This document shows positions 49,647 to 62,784 of a DNA stretch of 64,000 nucleotides, in pieces (the stretch's first letter is position 1; each line of letters starts with the position of its first letter). Location: the NCBI RefSeq assembly GCF_020085105.1, contig NC_058059.1, positions 20,397,042-20,461,041 on the forward strand. Direction: 5' to 3'. A program made the position numbers and the translations under genes. The stretch is from Siniperca chuatsi (taxonomy: Eukaryota > Chordata > Actinopteri > Centrarchiformes > Sinipercidae). The notes under the pieces were generated by a model. It ran no database searches. It was not told the DNA's origin and was given only the letters and a program-made list of their open reading frames with translations.

Positions 49647-52600
49647 AAATGTATTTAATTTTGTTGATTTGTCTTAAAGGGCAGGTATGTTATTTTGAAA
49701 TGCAACTCTTATCTTTCAGAAAGGCGGCGTGGCGTCTGGGTTCAAACACGTTGTCACTAACGAGGTGGTTGTGCAGCGGGTGCTCCAGGTCAAAGGTCGG
49801 CGTGTTGTCCGGGCAACGGAGGTGGCGGTCAGCTGGGACAGCTTCAACCAGGGAGACTGCTTCATCCTGGACCTGGGAAATGTGAGTCAGACTGAGCAGA
49901 TGAAGCAGATCAATATCAGATAAACAAAATAATATAATGTGATTGTTACCACCACAGTGAGGTTGTTTGGATCCATTCAGTGGTCTTAATTTTTGTAAAA
50001 CACAAAATGCTACTATGTAAGTTCCACCTTTTTTATTCACCCACATTGCAATCTGCTCTTCTTCTCGCTGTACAGGAGATTTACCAGTGGTGTGGCTCCC
50101 AGAGCAACCGCTTTGAGAAGCTGAAGGCTACTCAGGTCGCCAAGGGTATCCGTGACAACGAGCGCAGCGGGAGGGCCCGAGTCTATGTCTGTGAAGAGGG
50201 GGTGGAGAGAGAGAAGATGTTAGAGGTGAGATAAGTGAATTATGAGAACAAATTAAGTCTTAAACGGACTTCTGTGTTAAAATCGCTGCTCCTATCCTCA
50301 GGTGTTAGGTCCTAAACCAGATCTGCCTGTCGGAGCCTCTGATGACGTCACAGCTGATGCTTCAAACAGGAAGAGGGCCAAACTCTACAAGGTGAGAGAA
50401 GTGGGAACACCACAGATACACATGCTGTCATTTTCTCTTCAATATCTCTAAATCTCTTGTTAAAGGCTCATTATTTCTTTTCAGTTTGAAATAAACATTT
50501 GTGAATTTTTTAAATTGTATTTTGAATATCAGACCAGGTAAAAATTCTGTTCAATTCAGTTTTATTATCATTATATTTAAACACAATGAAACATAGTCTT
50601 GCATTTCAAAGATAGTGCAAATTGCTAGAAATAATTTTCTTTTTTAGTATACAATAAATAAAAAGTTATGTGCAAAATTATGTTATGAGGCAGGACTAAT
50701 TAAAATATACACTGCTGTTTATACTGTACATGCAGACATAGTAATAGTGCAAAAATACAATATTCAGTAATACAAATCCAGGAATCTGATTTTAAAAGTA
50801 CTATTTGAAGCACAAACTCACCACCACCTTTCACCATTTTTCTTTTTTTTTTAAACTAAATTAGAGGGACTAATGAGAGGATCCATTATCAGCAGCTCCT
50901 TTGTACTTCCCCCCAGTGCTTCTCTTCATTTTTGCAATTACTTGTTTGCTGCAAGAAGACCCTTTTCACTCTTAAGTATGGTGATCGCTGTCTTCTGGGA
51001 GCAGGAAATCTAACTTTTTAGTACATAAATTACACATGAAATTGTTTTAAACCAATCTCCTTTTGAAAAATCTGGGTACTTTCAGTGAGAATTTGTGAAA
51101 AATCTAAACAATTAGCTTTATGTCTCTAAAAGAGTTTAATTTCAGCCATGTTAACTTCACAATTCTACTTACTGATCATTTCTAAGTGACAGTGATTTGA
51201 TGGCAGCTGATATTTACCAGGTTAAAAGACCCAGGAGCAGGCAGTGCAGGCTGGACAACCTTTAACTTTCAACAGCTCTTGGATTGTTAATTCTCACACA
51301 AGTGACACCTCCGGCCTCTAATCAACGTCTCTTCCTTCGTCCCCTCCTGCAGGTGTCCAATGCCAGTGGAGGCATGACCATTGCGCTGGTGGCAGCAGAG
51401 AACCCGTTCGCCCAGAGCGCCCTGGAGTCCGGCGACTGCTTCATTCTGGATCACGGCTCCGATGGCAAGATCTTTGTCTGGAAAGGTCAGTGCAGGGTGC
51501 TGCAGTGGATTCCCCATATGTTCCCTTTAGCATAGGTTGTACTACAATGATATTTACCTCAAAGTAAATTAAAGGAATAATTTGACATTGTGGGAAACAC
51601 TCTTATTTGCTTTCTTTCTGAGAGTTAGATGAGAAGATTGATACAACTTTCATGTCTGTACACTAAATATGAAGCTAGAGCCTGTTAGCTTAGCGCAAAG
51701 ATTGGGAAACAGCTAGCCTGGCTCTGTCCAAAGGTAAAAAAAAAAATCCACATACCAGTACGTCTAAAGCTCAGTTACACACGTTATATGTTAAATCCGT
51801 ACAAAAACCAAAGCGTAAAAACAACAAATTGTGGTTTTAAGAGCGGTTATGTCTATTTCTTGACCAGACGCAGTGGTCACCTTGAGGTTGCCGGGTGACT
51901 CGTCAATTTTTTTACACTTAGGTTTTTGTACGGATTAAAGAGACAAGATATAACGTTTGAGCTTTAAAGGTGCTGGTAGGTGGATTTTTTTTACCTTTGG
52001 ACAGAGCAAGGCTAGCTGTCTCCCCCTGCTTCCAGTGTTTATGCTAAGCTAACCAGCTGCTGGCTGTCATATCCCCAATCATGTTAACTGTTTTTTATGA
52101 GTCACTTCTACAGTTAGCTCGATATACAACTCAGAAACTGTTCTTCTACTCATATCACTATTTCTTTTTTATATATATTCTCGCTTGATTTAACAATCCT
52201 TACCTCACATCTTTTCTTTTCCTTACAGGCAAAGATGCTAACATGGACGAGCGAAAGGAAGCAATGAAAGCAGCAGACGAGTTCATCAAGAAGATGGGTT
52301 ACCCCAAACACACTCAGGTCCAGATCCTGCCAGAGATGGGAGAGACGCCGCTCTTCAAACAGTTCTTCAAAAATTGGCGGGACAAAGATCAGACAGAGGG
52401 CCTGGGCGTGGCTTACATCGCTAACAGCATCGCCAAGATCGAGAAGGTGCCCTTTGACGCCGCCAGCCTGCACGACTCCCCCGCCATGGCCGCCCAGCAC
52501 GGCATGGTGGATGACGGCAGCGGAGAGAAACAGGTGAGAGGACAGAGCCTGTACTGACTGTCAGTGTGATTCTATCTCAGAGAGGTTTTTTAGTACTACC

Positions 52601-55600
52601 TTGATGACCTGGGGCACCAGCCAGCACCCGCCAGCCTTGATTTATCTCAACAAAGTTTATTTTCAAGGGTCATGTGTAGATGGTAACCCTGGATTTGTGA
52701 AACCCTCGCGAGATTTGTACATGTTGTTTCTTCATTGTGCGCATTCCTAAACCTAACCAAGTAGTTTTGTTGCCTAAATCTCGTGAGAGTTTCCGCAAAT
52801 CCAGGGTTACCATCTAGACAGGACTAATTTCAAGAGTACAGAAATTAATGGAAACTAATGGCTGCCTGGGAGGAAGGAAAAACACTCTTAAGGTCTCAGC
52901 TGCTGCTATTACTTCCCCATCCTGTAGGGGGCACATGTTTTTCCATGTATAGAACAATGACAATGACCGAACAGCTCCCTCTTGGGGAGAATCCACAGCC
53001 TGCTAAATGTGTATGCGTTTTTGAAATTTGTGAATTAGTGAGGGATTTACACAAGGAGCTTCGCATCTAGAAAAGGTTTACAATGTTACATTATATTATA
53101 CTGTAGATGTTATGTAATATAATATTATGTCATTTGTAGTAAAAATAGTCCCTACATTTTCTCACAGAGAAATTCTTTGTTATTTTCTTGACAGATCTGG
53201 CGTATTGAGGGATCCGACAAGGTGCCGGTGGATCCGTCTGCATTCGGACAGTTCTACGGTGGAGACAGCTACATCATCCTTTACAACTACCATCACGGAG
53301 GACGTCAGGGACACATTATCTACATGTGGTGAGAATGCGAGAGACTAACACTTTGACGTCAGATAAAGCTGAGTTAAGCAAGATTTTGTTGTAAAAATGT
53401 ATTTCCCGTCTTAACTGCCTGAATCACAAAGTTGGGTGTCATCGAATTATAAGAGTACAATACATATAACACATATAACTGCCAGCTTGAATTGTGACTA
53501 TGAGATGTAGGATTAAAGGAGGATTTAATGATTAAGATGCTGTGTTGAGAGGAGTCAGAACTCAGAGCTGGAAATGTGCTTCTTATATTATAATGTTGAA
53601 AAAAAGAGTATATATCAAATTATGATAAATGAATTATGAGTGGGTCCCTGTTTTGTATCATTTTTAGTTTTATGATGAAGAAAATGCGTTCAGCATGTTC
53701 GTTCATCAAAGAGACGCACAATGAGTTTTTGTTAGAAGTCTTGAAAGCAATTACAATCAAATGTAGCCATCTTTTGAGCTGATTTAGCAATACCACGTGT
53801 TAAAATTAAAAGTGCTTTGAAGTTTGTTCTAAGAAAAGAACATAGAAGTCATTTTTTTCCAATTTCAGTTCTAATTGGTGGGATATGGAGTTGTTTTGTG
53901 AGCACATACCGAGCCCCAGTCTGTGCCTCTCCTTATGTTCAGCGTAAAGATAATGCATTCTAATTGTTCCCCAGGCAGGGAATGGACTCCAGTCAGGATG
54001 AAATCGGGGCCTCGGCGATCCTCGGCGCCCAGCTGGATGAAGAGCTTGGCGGCGGTCCTGTGCAGGTAAAACACATTGTTCCTTTAGTGGCTTTTTGTTT
54101 TCATGAGCTTATATTCATCTTATCATTCATGTTATTAAAGTCTGTGCTCTCCTCTGGCTTACTCAGCGCAGTCACATCCTCCCTGACCTTTACATCCTTT
54201 CACTCTGTCTCCTCTACCTAATGGTTTCCCCGCTGCTGCTTCTGTCCTCCTTGGTTTACGACCTTTTCTGTGTCTTCAGGTTGTTGGTGCTCCTATAACC
54301 ACTCAGGTATTTTCCCTCCCTCCCCTGCTCCTCATCCTCCCAAAATGACTCGTATGATTTTTGTCCAGAACCAGCTACAAAAGAAGCAAAACAATGAAAA
54401 TGTTCCTCTCTTCTCACATTCCAGATGAATGTCAATATCTTGATTTCGAAGGGGGCTGTTATCTTCCTTTTTCTGGCTCCTTTAAGACTAAATGAATGTG
54501 ATAATGAGTTAAATCAAATTTACAGTGAAACCATCTCGGTCAAACACAAACAGGACATTCCAATGTGGATGTTAATGGGAGGTTCCCTCCTCCTCTGTCT
54601 GCTCCACATAAATAACAGCCCGGTTTCGAAACTCTGCTCTGACCTGTTGTTAGAACGACATCATGACGACTTAACGTGTCAGTGGGTGCTAACGTTTGAG
54701 TTTGGAAATAACTGTGGAGATCAGAAAGCAATGTCAGTCTGTAACCTTCGAGTTGTTTAGAGTGAGTCCTGGCTCTGTACTCATGTGAGTCGCCATTCAT
54801 TCATTTCTGTGTTCTGCATTCGCACGTCACCCCTCACGTGTGTCGTCACTTTGCATGTACAACCTTCATGTTCATGTTGTGGCTGACTGTGTGTGTGTGT
54901 GTGTTAAAGGATAGAGAGGATTTTGCACTAAAAAGAAGATACTCACTTGATATATCTAACTGAAAAAGTTGAAGCCTCATATTTACTTCAGTTAAACAGA
55001 AGGACTGTGGGTTTTGTCCCCCATCACGCACATTAGAAGCACATTAGAAATGGATCTCTCAATGGCCAGTGTGAACAGGGAGAAAGATTACATTGGGGGG
55101 AAACTGTTTCAATGTTTATATGGGCATCCGACTATTGTTTTAAGACAGACTTGAAAAATTGTAAACGTATCCTTTACGTTCAAGTGCAGTAAAACTTCTG
55201 CAGATCTGCAAAACTTCTGTCTGGTTTTTCCAGATGTTTCCCTGCTCTCACTTTCAAAACAGAGAACAGCTGTTTTGCAAAAATCCCTTTTGTATTCACA
55301 GTTTGTCAAACTAAACTTGACTTTAATTTACCTGGCTAGGGCTGGGAGTTTTAGTACTGACACCAAAATGATAATATGAGGAGTAGAGACAGGTTTTTCA
55401 TGTAACAAAAGAAGCCAGGCACATGGTGGTACAGGCACATTTTGGTCGGCGCCAGCAAGGTATCGAGGTTTGATACCCAGAGAGAGACCCAAACTACACA
55501 ATAATGCCCAGAAATAGGAAGTTATATCAATATCCACAAAAAAAAGGTCAAATATTTGACGGACAGACAGACGGTTTCATATCATACCAGAGGATGCACA

Positions 55601-58600
55601 AAGAGTGCTGGGAATGTTTGTAGTTATGTTTGTAGTTTGGAGGCGTTTGACTGTGGGCTACAATATGTAAACTCATCAATGATTAATCATCATTTCTTCT
55701 TTCTCTCATGTAAACTCAACATTAGCGTAATTTGCTGTGATTTAGGAGAACTACTTTCACCATTTGACAGCCATAAATATTTATGACAAAAGCTACAGAC
55801 CAAAGAGACTCATAATACTGTTTTAGACATAACCTGCGTCATCACTCACTGTCCTCATTTCACAAACGCACCACGCAGACAGTGAACACGTGGCTCAGCT
55901 CCATGCTGCCATCGTGTGTCTGTCATCGGGATTACAGCAGACATTTTCCACATATGCATATTTCACAAGACACAACAAGGATCTGTTTGATGTGATTTGG
56001 TTGCACCACCTTGGGATAATTCACAATGTCAAAACTGCATGAGGTATTTTGCTGCAGGTATTACTGTAACATCCATCTTATCATTCTACAGTTTAAATTT
56101 TGGCATTTGTGTACCAGGTGAGGGTGGTGCAGGGAAAAGAGCCGACCCATCTGATGAGTCTGTTTGGAGGACAGCCCATGGTGGTGTACAAGGGAGGCAC
56201 GTCCAGAGAAGGAGGTCAGTCCGCTCCTGCAGAGACTCGACTCTTCCAGGTGCGCTCCAACTCAGCAGGACACACCAGAGCTGTGGAGGTAAGAGAACAT
56301 ACATCATTCGCTTTCTAACTTTACCACTGCAAGAGGTGTTGTTAAGGAATACGTCTGGTGATATTCTATATTTTTCTCCCTGTCAACAATGCCAATCCCT
56401 TGAAAAGACCAAAGCCAACAATGAATTGATCCCACTAACAAGTACTGAGCCTGATATATCTTATTGCTCTGTGCCATAGAGCTCCATTGTTGTCCAAAAA
56501 CTATTGAAAACACGTAAATGAGCCACACTGTTGCACCGGGTGACATGTTCCTTCATTATAAAGAATACTGCCACTGTAGTGTGTTTTGACTCAATCACAC
56601 ATACCTGGAAATACTCACTAGAGCACCAAATGTGTATTAATCCGCTGCTGAAAATAGTCCCGAACAAATGCACTATTTACTCCTGTTTCAGTAACATTTG
56701 TTAAAACTACAGTGCCCAGCTGTTTTAGGAAATTAAGCCTTTTTAAAAAAAAAAAAAAAACTATATATTTGTAATAACACCAGCCATGTCATTAAATATC
56801 TCTGCAGACCAAAAAAAAAAACAAAAACACACACTTTTCTGCTTTTCTAGTGCAACACAGTTTTCCAAACTCTTACAGTCAGGTTTTCTACAGCAAAAAA
56901 AAGCCACTTTGTCTCATGTTTAGCCATCAAGACTTTTTTGATTTAAAACATGAAAAAGTATTTTCTTTGTGTCTTTGGGGAGTTACCTTTTTTAAAGAAA
57001 TTTTTTTTTTTAATATTATTGGTCTTGAAAAAAAAAGGTTAATGGCTACAGTAGATTGCTCTTGATTCTACAAATTAATCCCACTCCATTAGTAGAATAT
57101 TTTTTAGTTTTACTTACTTTTTACATTTTAATAGGACGACTCAATACTGTAATAGATAAATAGCTTGTAAAAATTGTATTTTCATTGTGGTTTTTGGTCA
57201 ATATGCCTAAAAGGAAAACATAATTTTTTTATTGCTGATATTATATTATCACTGTGGTTGTCAATTTAGCAACCTGTAGAAGCACAATAAGGTCTGGTTG
57301 CTGCCTACAACAAACCAGTATCGCCAAGTTCGGGAGAATGAAGTGATTAAACAGGAAACTGAGTCCTCTATAGTCTTTTTAAGAGTGCCGGAAATTTGTA
57401 TTTAAAAAAGTGTATTTGTTCCTGAACTGCACATGTTAACCTACAATATCTCTGCATCCATGCAGCTTGACGCAGTGTCATCCCACCTGAACTCCAATGA
57501 TGCTTTTATTCTGGTGACCCCCGGAGGCTCCTTCCTGTGGGTGGGTGCTGGTGCCAGTGACACAGAGAAGCAGGGAGCTCAGCAGCTGTGTGACATCCTG
57601 GGAGTGTCGGCCTCTGAGCTGCCCGAGGGAGGAGAGACTGGTGAGGAAACGGGATGAACACAGAATAACAATTTCTCATCTTTTGTGCTTTTGAGTCAAA
57701 CTGAAACCCAATACCAGTTAACGTACTGAGAGTTGTACCTGTGTCAGCTACAAACTGTGGTCAAGCTGTTAAAATAGCGCTTTAATGTGAAGCTAAATAT
57801 TTTCTTTTTTTGTATTTTTTGCTAAAGTAAGTGCTTGCGCTCATCTATATTAAAACAAAGGAGACTTGATTGCATCACCCCTTTAGATGTTTTCAGTAAT
57901 CTTGTGATTTGCTTTCAAAGCTCAAGAAGAAACTGGATTCTCTGCTGCTCTACACCCTGCTTTTAAAGGCTGGCCTCAGTTCAGGGCTGCTAAAGACAAC
58001 AAAACAGAAATTCAACATTTTATTTCTGTGAGCTTAAGCTGATAGTTTATAACCTGTCCTATTCAAAACATGTCCAGAAATACGGAAACATGTTGGATTT
58101 GTCACAGGGTAAATGATGTGTAAAACAGTATGTTAGCGGCAGTTAACTTTGACACTTTTACACCTTGTGATTCATATTAATTGAAAAACAATACATTTCG
58201 TATGTTGTTTAAAGCTGCACTAATCAATATTTCTTATATCAACAATGGTAATGTGAAAGGAACTGCTCATAGTGACAAACCCACAGAGAATTACCACCAA
58301 CTCTCCAGTTTCTCCTTAATACATCAGTGGTTTCCAGTCTTTGTGCTAAGCTAAGCTAATCGTCTCTCTTGGCTGTAGCTTCATATTTAACTGACAGATG
58401 TAAATAAATAAGCATATTTCCCTCAATGTCAAACTGTTGTTTTAAGCCCTTTAGGTGTTTGTATTCTTTTTTTCCTGTTTAAATACATAAAACTATAATA
58501 ACTTGAAGTGTGTCTGTCCTCTTCACAGATCAGTTCTGGGAGGCCCTGGGAGGAAAGACAGAATATCGCACTTCTACCAGACTCAAGGACAAGATGGACA

Positions 58601-61600
58601 CTCATCCACCCAGACTCTTCGCCTGCTCCAATAAGACTGGAAACTTCATCGTAAGTCTTTGGTTTGAGCACTTGTTTTAAAGGATCATTTCACAGAAGTG
58701 AACCCTTCTGGTAAATGGCCTTGCAGATAGGAAGGGTTTGAGATAAACACTGCTGAGACCTTATTAATAACTAGTTACTCCGGATAATCCACAGAACTCA
58801 CAGTTACCACTTTCCACTAGAAAAAAGAAAAAGTTCAAAAGTGATCCGACCCTTTAGACTGAATAAAAAGCACATCGTCTCTAAAATATACATACGCCAG
58901 TTTCTGAACACTCCAAAGCTCTTTGTGCGCGCAGTACATCAATGCAGCTCCACTAAATCCCTCTCCTCCTCTCAGATTGAGGAGGTACCTGGGGAGATGA
59001 CCCAAGACGACCTCGCTACCGATGATGTCATGATCCTCGACACCTGGGAGCAGGTAAAGAAACCAGAGCTTTGACTGCTTTAGCCGTACTACACAGACTC
59101 AGAGCAGAGTTACTGCAGTGAAAGGAACAAATATGCTTAAAACTTTCCCATTTTCAGGTGTTCGTCTGGATCGGAAATGAGGCCCAAGAAGAAGAGAAGA
59201 CTGAAGCAATGGCATCTGGTAAGCTCAGCATCATATATCTTATTAAGATATGATGTGAAATCATGTAGACCTGTGAAACAGAAAGAGTGAAAAAAGGAAA
59301 TACCACTCGAACTTCCCTCCATTTTTATTTATTTCAAAACAATCCTTTGGCCTCCTCCACTGACTTCTCTGAGATAGTTTAAAGAATATTCATCATTTTT
59401 CTAACCCATCAAACATTAGAATTTTGCTTATTTAATATACAAAACAACTAAATATTTAAATCGTGCACATCAAGAAAATACTCTGCACTACAAAAAAGAA
59501 ACAAGTCAAGAGTCATAAAATCAATTTTTTCTTATTAATGATAATCTTGTCTAGCACCGTATGTGTATTAGATTATTAAACTTGTTTCAAGATAACTGGT
59601 CTTGACTTTTCTTAGTAAAATATACAATCTGTTTTTAAAAAGTAACTTAACACCCCCTGAAAATCTTGTCTTTACTGACTTCCAGTGGTTTAACTTAGCT
59701 CCTTGCTGTAGTGATGTACAGGTGTACTCCAGCTCCCAGTAACATCACTGTTGGGTGTGGTTACAGGTGCAACAAAGCACATCTGTGACCACACCTTGGG
59801 TGTGGTTGTGTTAGAGGTAAATTAGGCTTGAATCTTTTAACCAGGGAGGGCAGCAAAACACTGTTTTTCAGACTGGTGTTAAGTTACTCTTTAGGTTTTT
59901 AAGTCTGAGGACTGCAGGTAGATTGGATGGTTGCCGCACCCAAATCTCCAAACATCGACCAAGTCTACCAAGAGAAAGCTAAATGGCTTCACTTATTTTA
60001 AGGATGAGACCAATCTTTAAGTTTATTTTATCTTTTCAGTTTATTGAATTGATTAACGCCACAATCTTTATTGTAAGAACTAAATACAGTGTCAGCGGGA
60101 TAATCTTGTGTTTATATTTAAAATTTAGTTCAATTTAAGGCAGATAGTTAAAGGTACTGTATGTAGTTTTTGACATGTATTAAATCGCTTTTTTATTGTC
60201 AATGTGTGAACGGGTTGTAACTACACTTAAGCTAAATGAAACCTTCCCCGACTTTCTAGGTTGCCTATAACAGCCTGATTTCTATGTAAAGGACTCGGGT
60301 CGGTTTTTCCGGGAAAATCCAAGATGTGACGTTTATAAGCGCTCCCGAGTGGCTTCTCTCTCCGTTTCCCCACAGTGTCAACAGTGTGCAACGTTAGCTG
60401 AATTTGGCTTAGAAATAGAGTCCACTTACAAACGACCGGCACCCACCGAAAGACAGAGTCAAACACAAAGTCCAAAGTCAAAGCTAACATTACTGCAAAG
60501 CATGTGAAATATATTGTGATACTGTGGTTTTAGCTGGCTAACGTTAGCGTGCTTGCTAACGCGGACAAACTGCTAGCTAGGTAACATAGCAAAATAATTT
60601 TCCAGCATTCAGTGTTCATTTCAGTGTTCAGTCTCATGTATGTTACTTTTGGCCGATGCCCAGGATGATGCTCGTGCAGGTGTCATTATTAACAAGGGTT
60701 TTCTGAAAGTTACATAAAGAACCTTTAAGAAAAGCGACACTCGTTCAGAGAAAATTCTTGAAACAAGTTGGCTGAGCCTTATTTTAGGATACAACTTGTA
60801 TGTAATGGGATGTTTTCGGGTTTACTCTTAAAGGAATAATTTCTTATTCATGTATTTTGGGGAATCTGTACAAAAACTGAATTGTATAAACAACATCTTG
60901 TGGGTTTTACAGGGGTTATATGTTTATATATTTCTTGGCTGGGAGCAGTGACTTCCTAGAGTTGTCTAGTAACTGAGGTTGCCAGCCAACCAGCAGAGAT
61001 ACCAGGATGTTACTGCACCTACAAGAGAAGTAGTTCATTATCCCCTATAAAACCACAGCTTGTCCATGTTACACTTTGGTTTTTGTACAGATTAAACAAA
61101 CGAGGTATAACGTGTTCATTAGTGCACTTTAGAAGTGCTGGTAGGTTGATTTTTTTCACCTTTGGACAGGTCCAAGCTAACTGTTTCCCCTGTTTCCAGT
61201 CTTTAAGCTAAGCTAACCATCTCCTGGCTCCAGCTTCATATTTAGCGTACAGACATGAGAGTGGTATCAATCTTCTCATCTAACTGTTGGCAAGAAAGCG
61301 ATTAAGAGTATTTTCCAAAAAACTATTCCTTTAAGGGCACCAGAGGTGCAGGAGCAAAACGCTTCCTAAATGGTAAATGGCTACTTTGAAAAGGCCAACA
61401 GTGCGATCACTTGTTGACCCACTCTACCTCCTGAGCCACAGCTACCTAGTTTCAAGAAAACTTAAGTCATTTAGGGTAGTTTTTTTTGTTTGTTTGTTTA
61501 TACTATCAAGTTTCTCTTTACACAGTTTTTCAGTATTTGTAGAAGCGCAATTTTTACAGTGTGTCACTGGCAGAATTTCTTCGAACACATCATTAACACG

Positions 61601-61944
61601 TTTGGCTGTTTATAGCCCCTCATTGAGAAAACTGATCAGTGCACGTCTTGAAATTTTAATACAATCAGATTTTGATTCCCTTTCTGCTTGTTTAACTACA
61701 CCTTATTCTGCTGTGCATTTGTGATTCAGGTTTACTCTATGACTAGCACTAATTCAAGCTTTTCTTATCCTCAGCGGCCCGTTACATCGAGACAGATCCG
61801 GCCAACAGAGACCGCAGGACACCCATCGTCAAGATCAAGCAGGGCTTCGAGCCGCCCACCTTCACCGGCTGGTTCCTGGGCTGGGACCACGACTACTGGA
61901 CCAGCGACCCCCTGGAGCGCGCTATGGCTGAACTGTCCCTGTGA
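47296..61944 (+). CDS. gsn: Gelsolin, cytosolic form (calcium-dependent actin severing and capping)
   Basis: Fifteen coding exons: 47296-47491, 49314-49468, 49720-49881, 50076-50225, 50302-50391, 51353-51485, 52229-52533, 53195-53328, 53975-54065, 56118-56288, 57466-57640, 58529-58650, 58976-59053, 59158-59218, 61775-61944. GT-AG junctions and phases close to 730 aa (human cytoplasmic gelsolin is 731), with six gelsolin repeats. Visible features: start [20 protein letters not shown]; phosphoinositide/actin-linker segments KSGITYMK (111-118) and RVLQVKGRR (137-145); G2 calcium-site block GDCFILD (162-168) with C164 and C177 matching the human G2 cysteine pair; [10 protein letters not shown] in the G3-G4 linker region; [17 protein letters not shown] in G4; and a C-terminal latch-like end [12 protein letters not shown]. 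Adseverin is less likely given the near-human gelsolin tail. The teleost paralogue (a or b) is undetermined. No signal peptide is encoded in this form. Confidence 0.96.
48230..48660. repeat. Dispersed repeat ('gtggaagtattcag' family), copy 2
   Basis: Begins 'ggtggtggaagtattcagat' and shares its first 180 bp with the 45.0-kb fragment. In gsn between coding exons 1 and 2. No ORF. Confidence 0.6.
49615..49643. repeat. (TA)n microsatellite
   Basis: About 14 TA units, 76 bp upstream of the gsn coding exon 3 start. Confidence 0.9.
51570..52070. mobile_element. Foldback MITE, copy 3 (right end lost)
   Basis: Left end 'taaaggaataatttgacatt' is present, and both arms are visible ('cagctagcctggctctgtcc' near 51711; 'tttatgctaagctaacc' near 52038). 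The right terminus after 'tggctgtcat' is missing. In gsn between coding exons 6 and 7. Confidence 0.75.
52677..52816. mobile_element. 140-bp palindromic MITE
   Basis: Terminal inverted repeats TAGATGGTAACCCTGGATTT at left and AAATCCAGGGTTACCATCTA at right are perfect complements over 20 bp. Inner 'ctcgcgagattt'/'aaatctcgtgag' also face each other. In gsn between coding exons 7 and 8. Confidence 0.85.
54280..54306 (+). other. gsn: Candidate 27-nt in-frame gsn microexon
   Basis: The segment has a strong pyrimidine tract and acceptor (ttttctgtgtcttcag) ending at 54279 and a donor CAG|GTATTT at 54304-54310. It encodes VVGAPITTQ with no stop. The flanking exons end and begin in phase 0 (54065 and 56118), so inclusion would add nine residues after residue 472 within repeat G4, between PVQ and VRVVQGKE. 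Human gelsolin has no insert here. It may be an alternative exon or a chance pair of splice-like sites. Confidence 0.4.
58320..58444. mobile_element. Foldback MITE, copy 4 (right-end fragment)
   Basis: Holds only the right arm: 'ccagtctttgtgctaagcta' and 'cttcatatttaactgacagatg', then 'catatttccc' and a terminal 'tgttttaa'. In gsn between coding exons 11 and 12. Confidence 0.65.
59637..59892. mobile_element. MITE with 'agtaacttaacacc' inverted termini
   Basis: Left 'aaaagtaacttaacacc' and right 'ggtgttaagttactcttt' are inverted complements. About 256 bp, no ORF, in the last gsn intron. Confidence 0.7.
60149..60728. mobile_element. MITE with 'taaaggtact' inverted termini
   Basis: Left 'taaaggtactgtatgtagtt' and right 'agttacataaagaaccttta' are imperfect inverted complements. 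About 580 bp. The interior includes GCTAACGTTAGC words near 60535-60550. In the last gsn intron. Confidence 0.65.
60828..61334. mobile_element. Foldback MITE, copy 5
   Basis: Left 'ttaaaggaataatttc' and right 'aaactattcctttaa' termini. The right arm carries 'aagctaagctaacc' and 'gacatgagagtggtatcaat'. In the last gsn intron, 100 bp after the 60.1-kb MITE. Confidence 0.75.
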
Positions 61945-62715
61945 GATCTCACCTGACCCTCATTCCCTATCAGCCCTGACCTTTGACCCCACTGCTTTGC
62001 CACAAGCACTGCGCCCTAATCATAAGACTTTTTTAGCTGCCAATAAGGCCTGAAAACGAGGAGTTTCTTTTTTACTTTTAGTTGTTTTTAAAGGGATACA
62101 GGTCGATGAAGCAGTGTTTTAATTCACTTTGTCTCACATGCTACAGTGATGCCTTTATACTCGTTATGAAGCCAATAGGAATAGAGCTTTAATAATTACA
62201 CGGGCTTCCTGTAGGATTTTGCACTAAACACGGTGTGCTACTAGATTTTTATCAAAGCCAATTTTTCTCATTTGTTTCCTATTTTGACAATCAAACCTGT
62301 TGACTAGTGAAATATAATAACAAACATGTGCTAAGACAGTTTAAAGCCTTGGTGTGCTGCAACATTGGAAAACTCACTGCCAAGAAAACACAGCTTATAA
62401 AAAGCAATAAAACCAATGCCTTAATATTCTTTCCTTTAGTTACAATAAGAAAAAAAAGGTACTGCTCCAGTTGAAAGATGCCTTTATAAGTAAGTTGTTT
62501 GTACCTTCAGTTTAGATGCCATATTTATTTGTTTTTTTTAAATGCCAGATTCATGCCCAGAAAGCTTGTGTGATGCTGCAGTGGCCAACTTTAAATGGGA
62601 AACCGACGCTTTGCTGCTTTATAAACCAGTTACGACTTCTGTGACACTTTCTAAGGTTTTCCTCAGCCTTGTCATCATTTCAATAAAACCAAATAAAACA
62701 TGTTAAGTGTTTTAT
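61945..62715 (+). other. gsn: gsn 3' UTR
   Basis: Non-coding sequence from the stop codon to just past tandem AATAAA signals at 62682-62687 and 62692-62697. Length about 0.75 kb. Confidence 0.65.
62682..62697 (+). terminator. gsn: Tandem polyadenylation signals of gsn
   Basis: Two AATAAA hexamers 10 bp apart, followed by a T/GT-rich stretch (tgttaagtgttttatgtctc). Confidence 0.7.
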
Positions 62716-62784
62716 GTCTCTGTTTTTACAAACACTTAATTGCAACACTGATCTCTGATCTGAAAAGAATGAAATCCATAGACA

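Noticed and set aside
54425-54760. 111-codon plus-strand ORF inside gsn intron 9
   Set aside because: No domain, no homologue recognised, no splice context that joins it to gsn in frame; judged a chance intronic frame.
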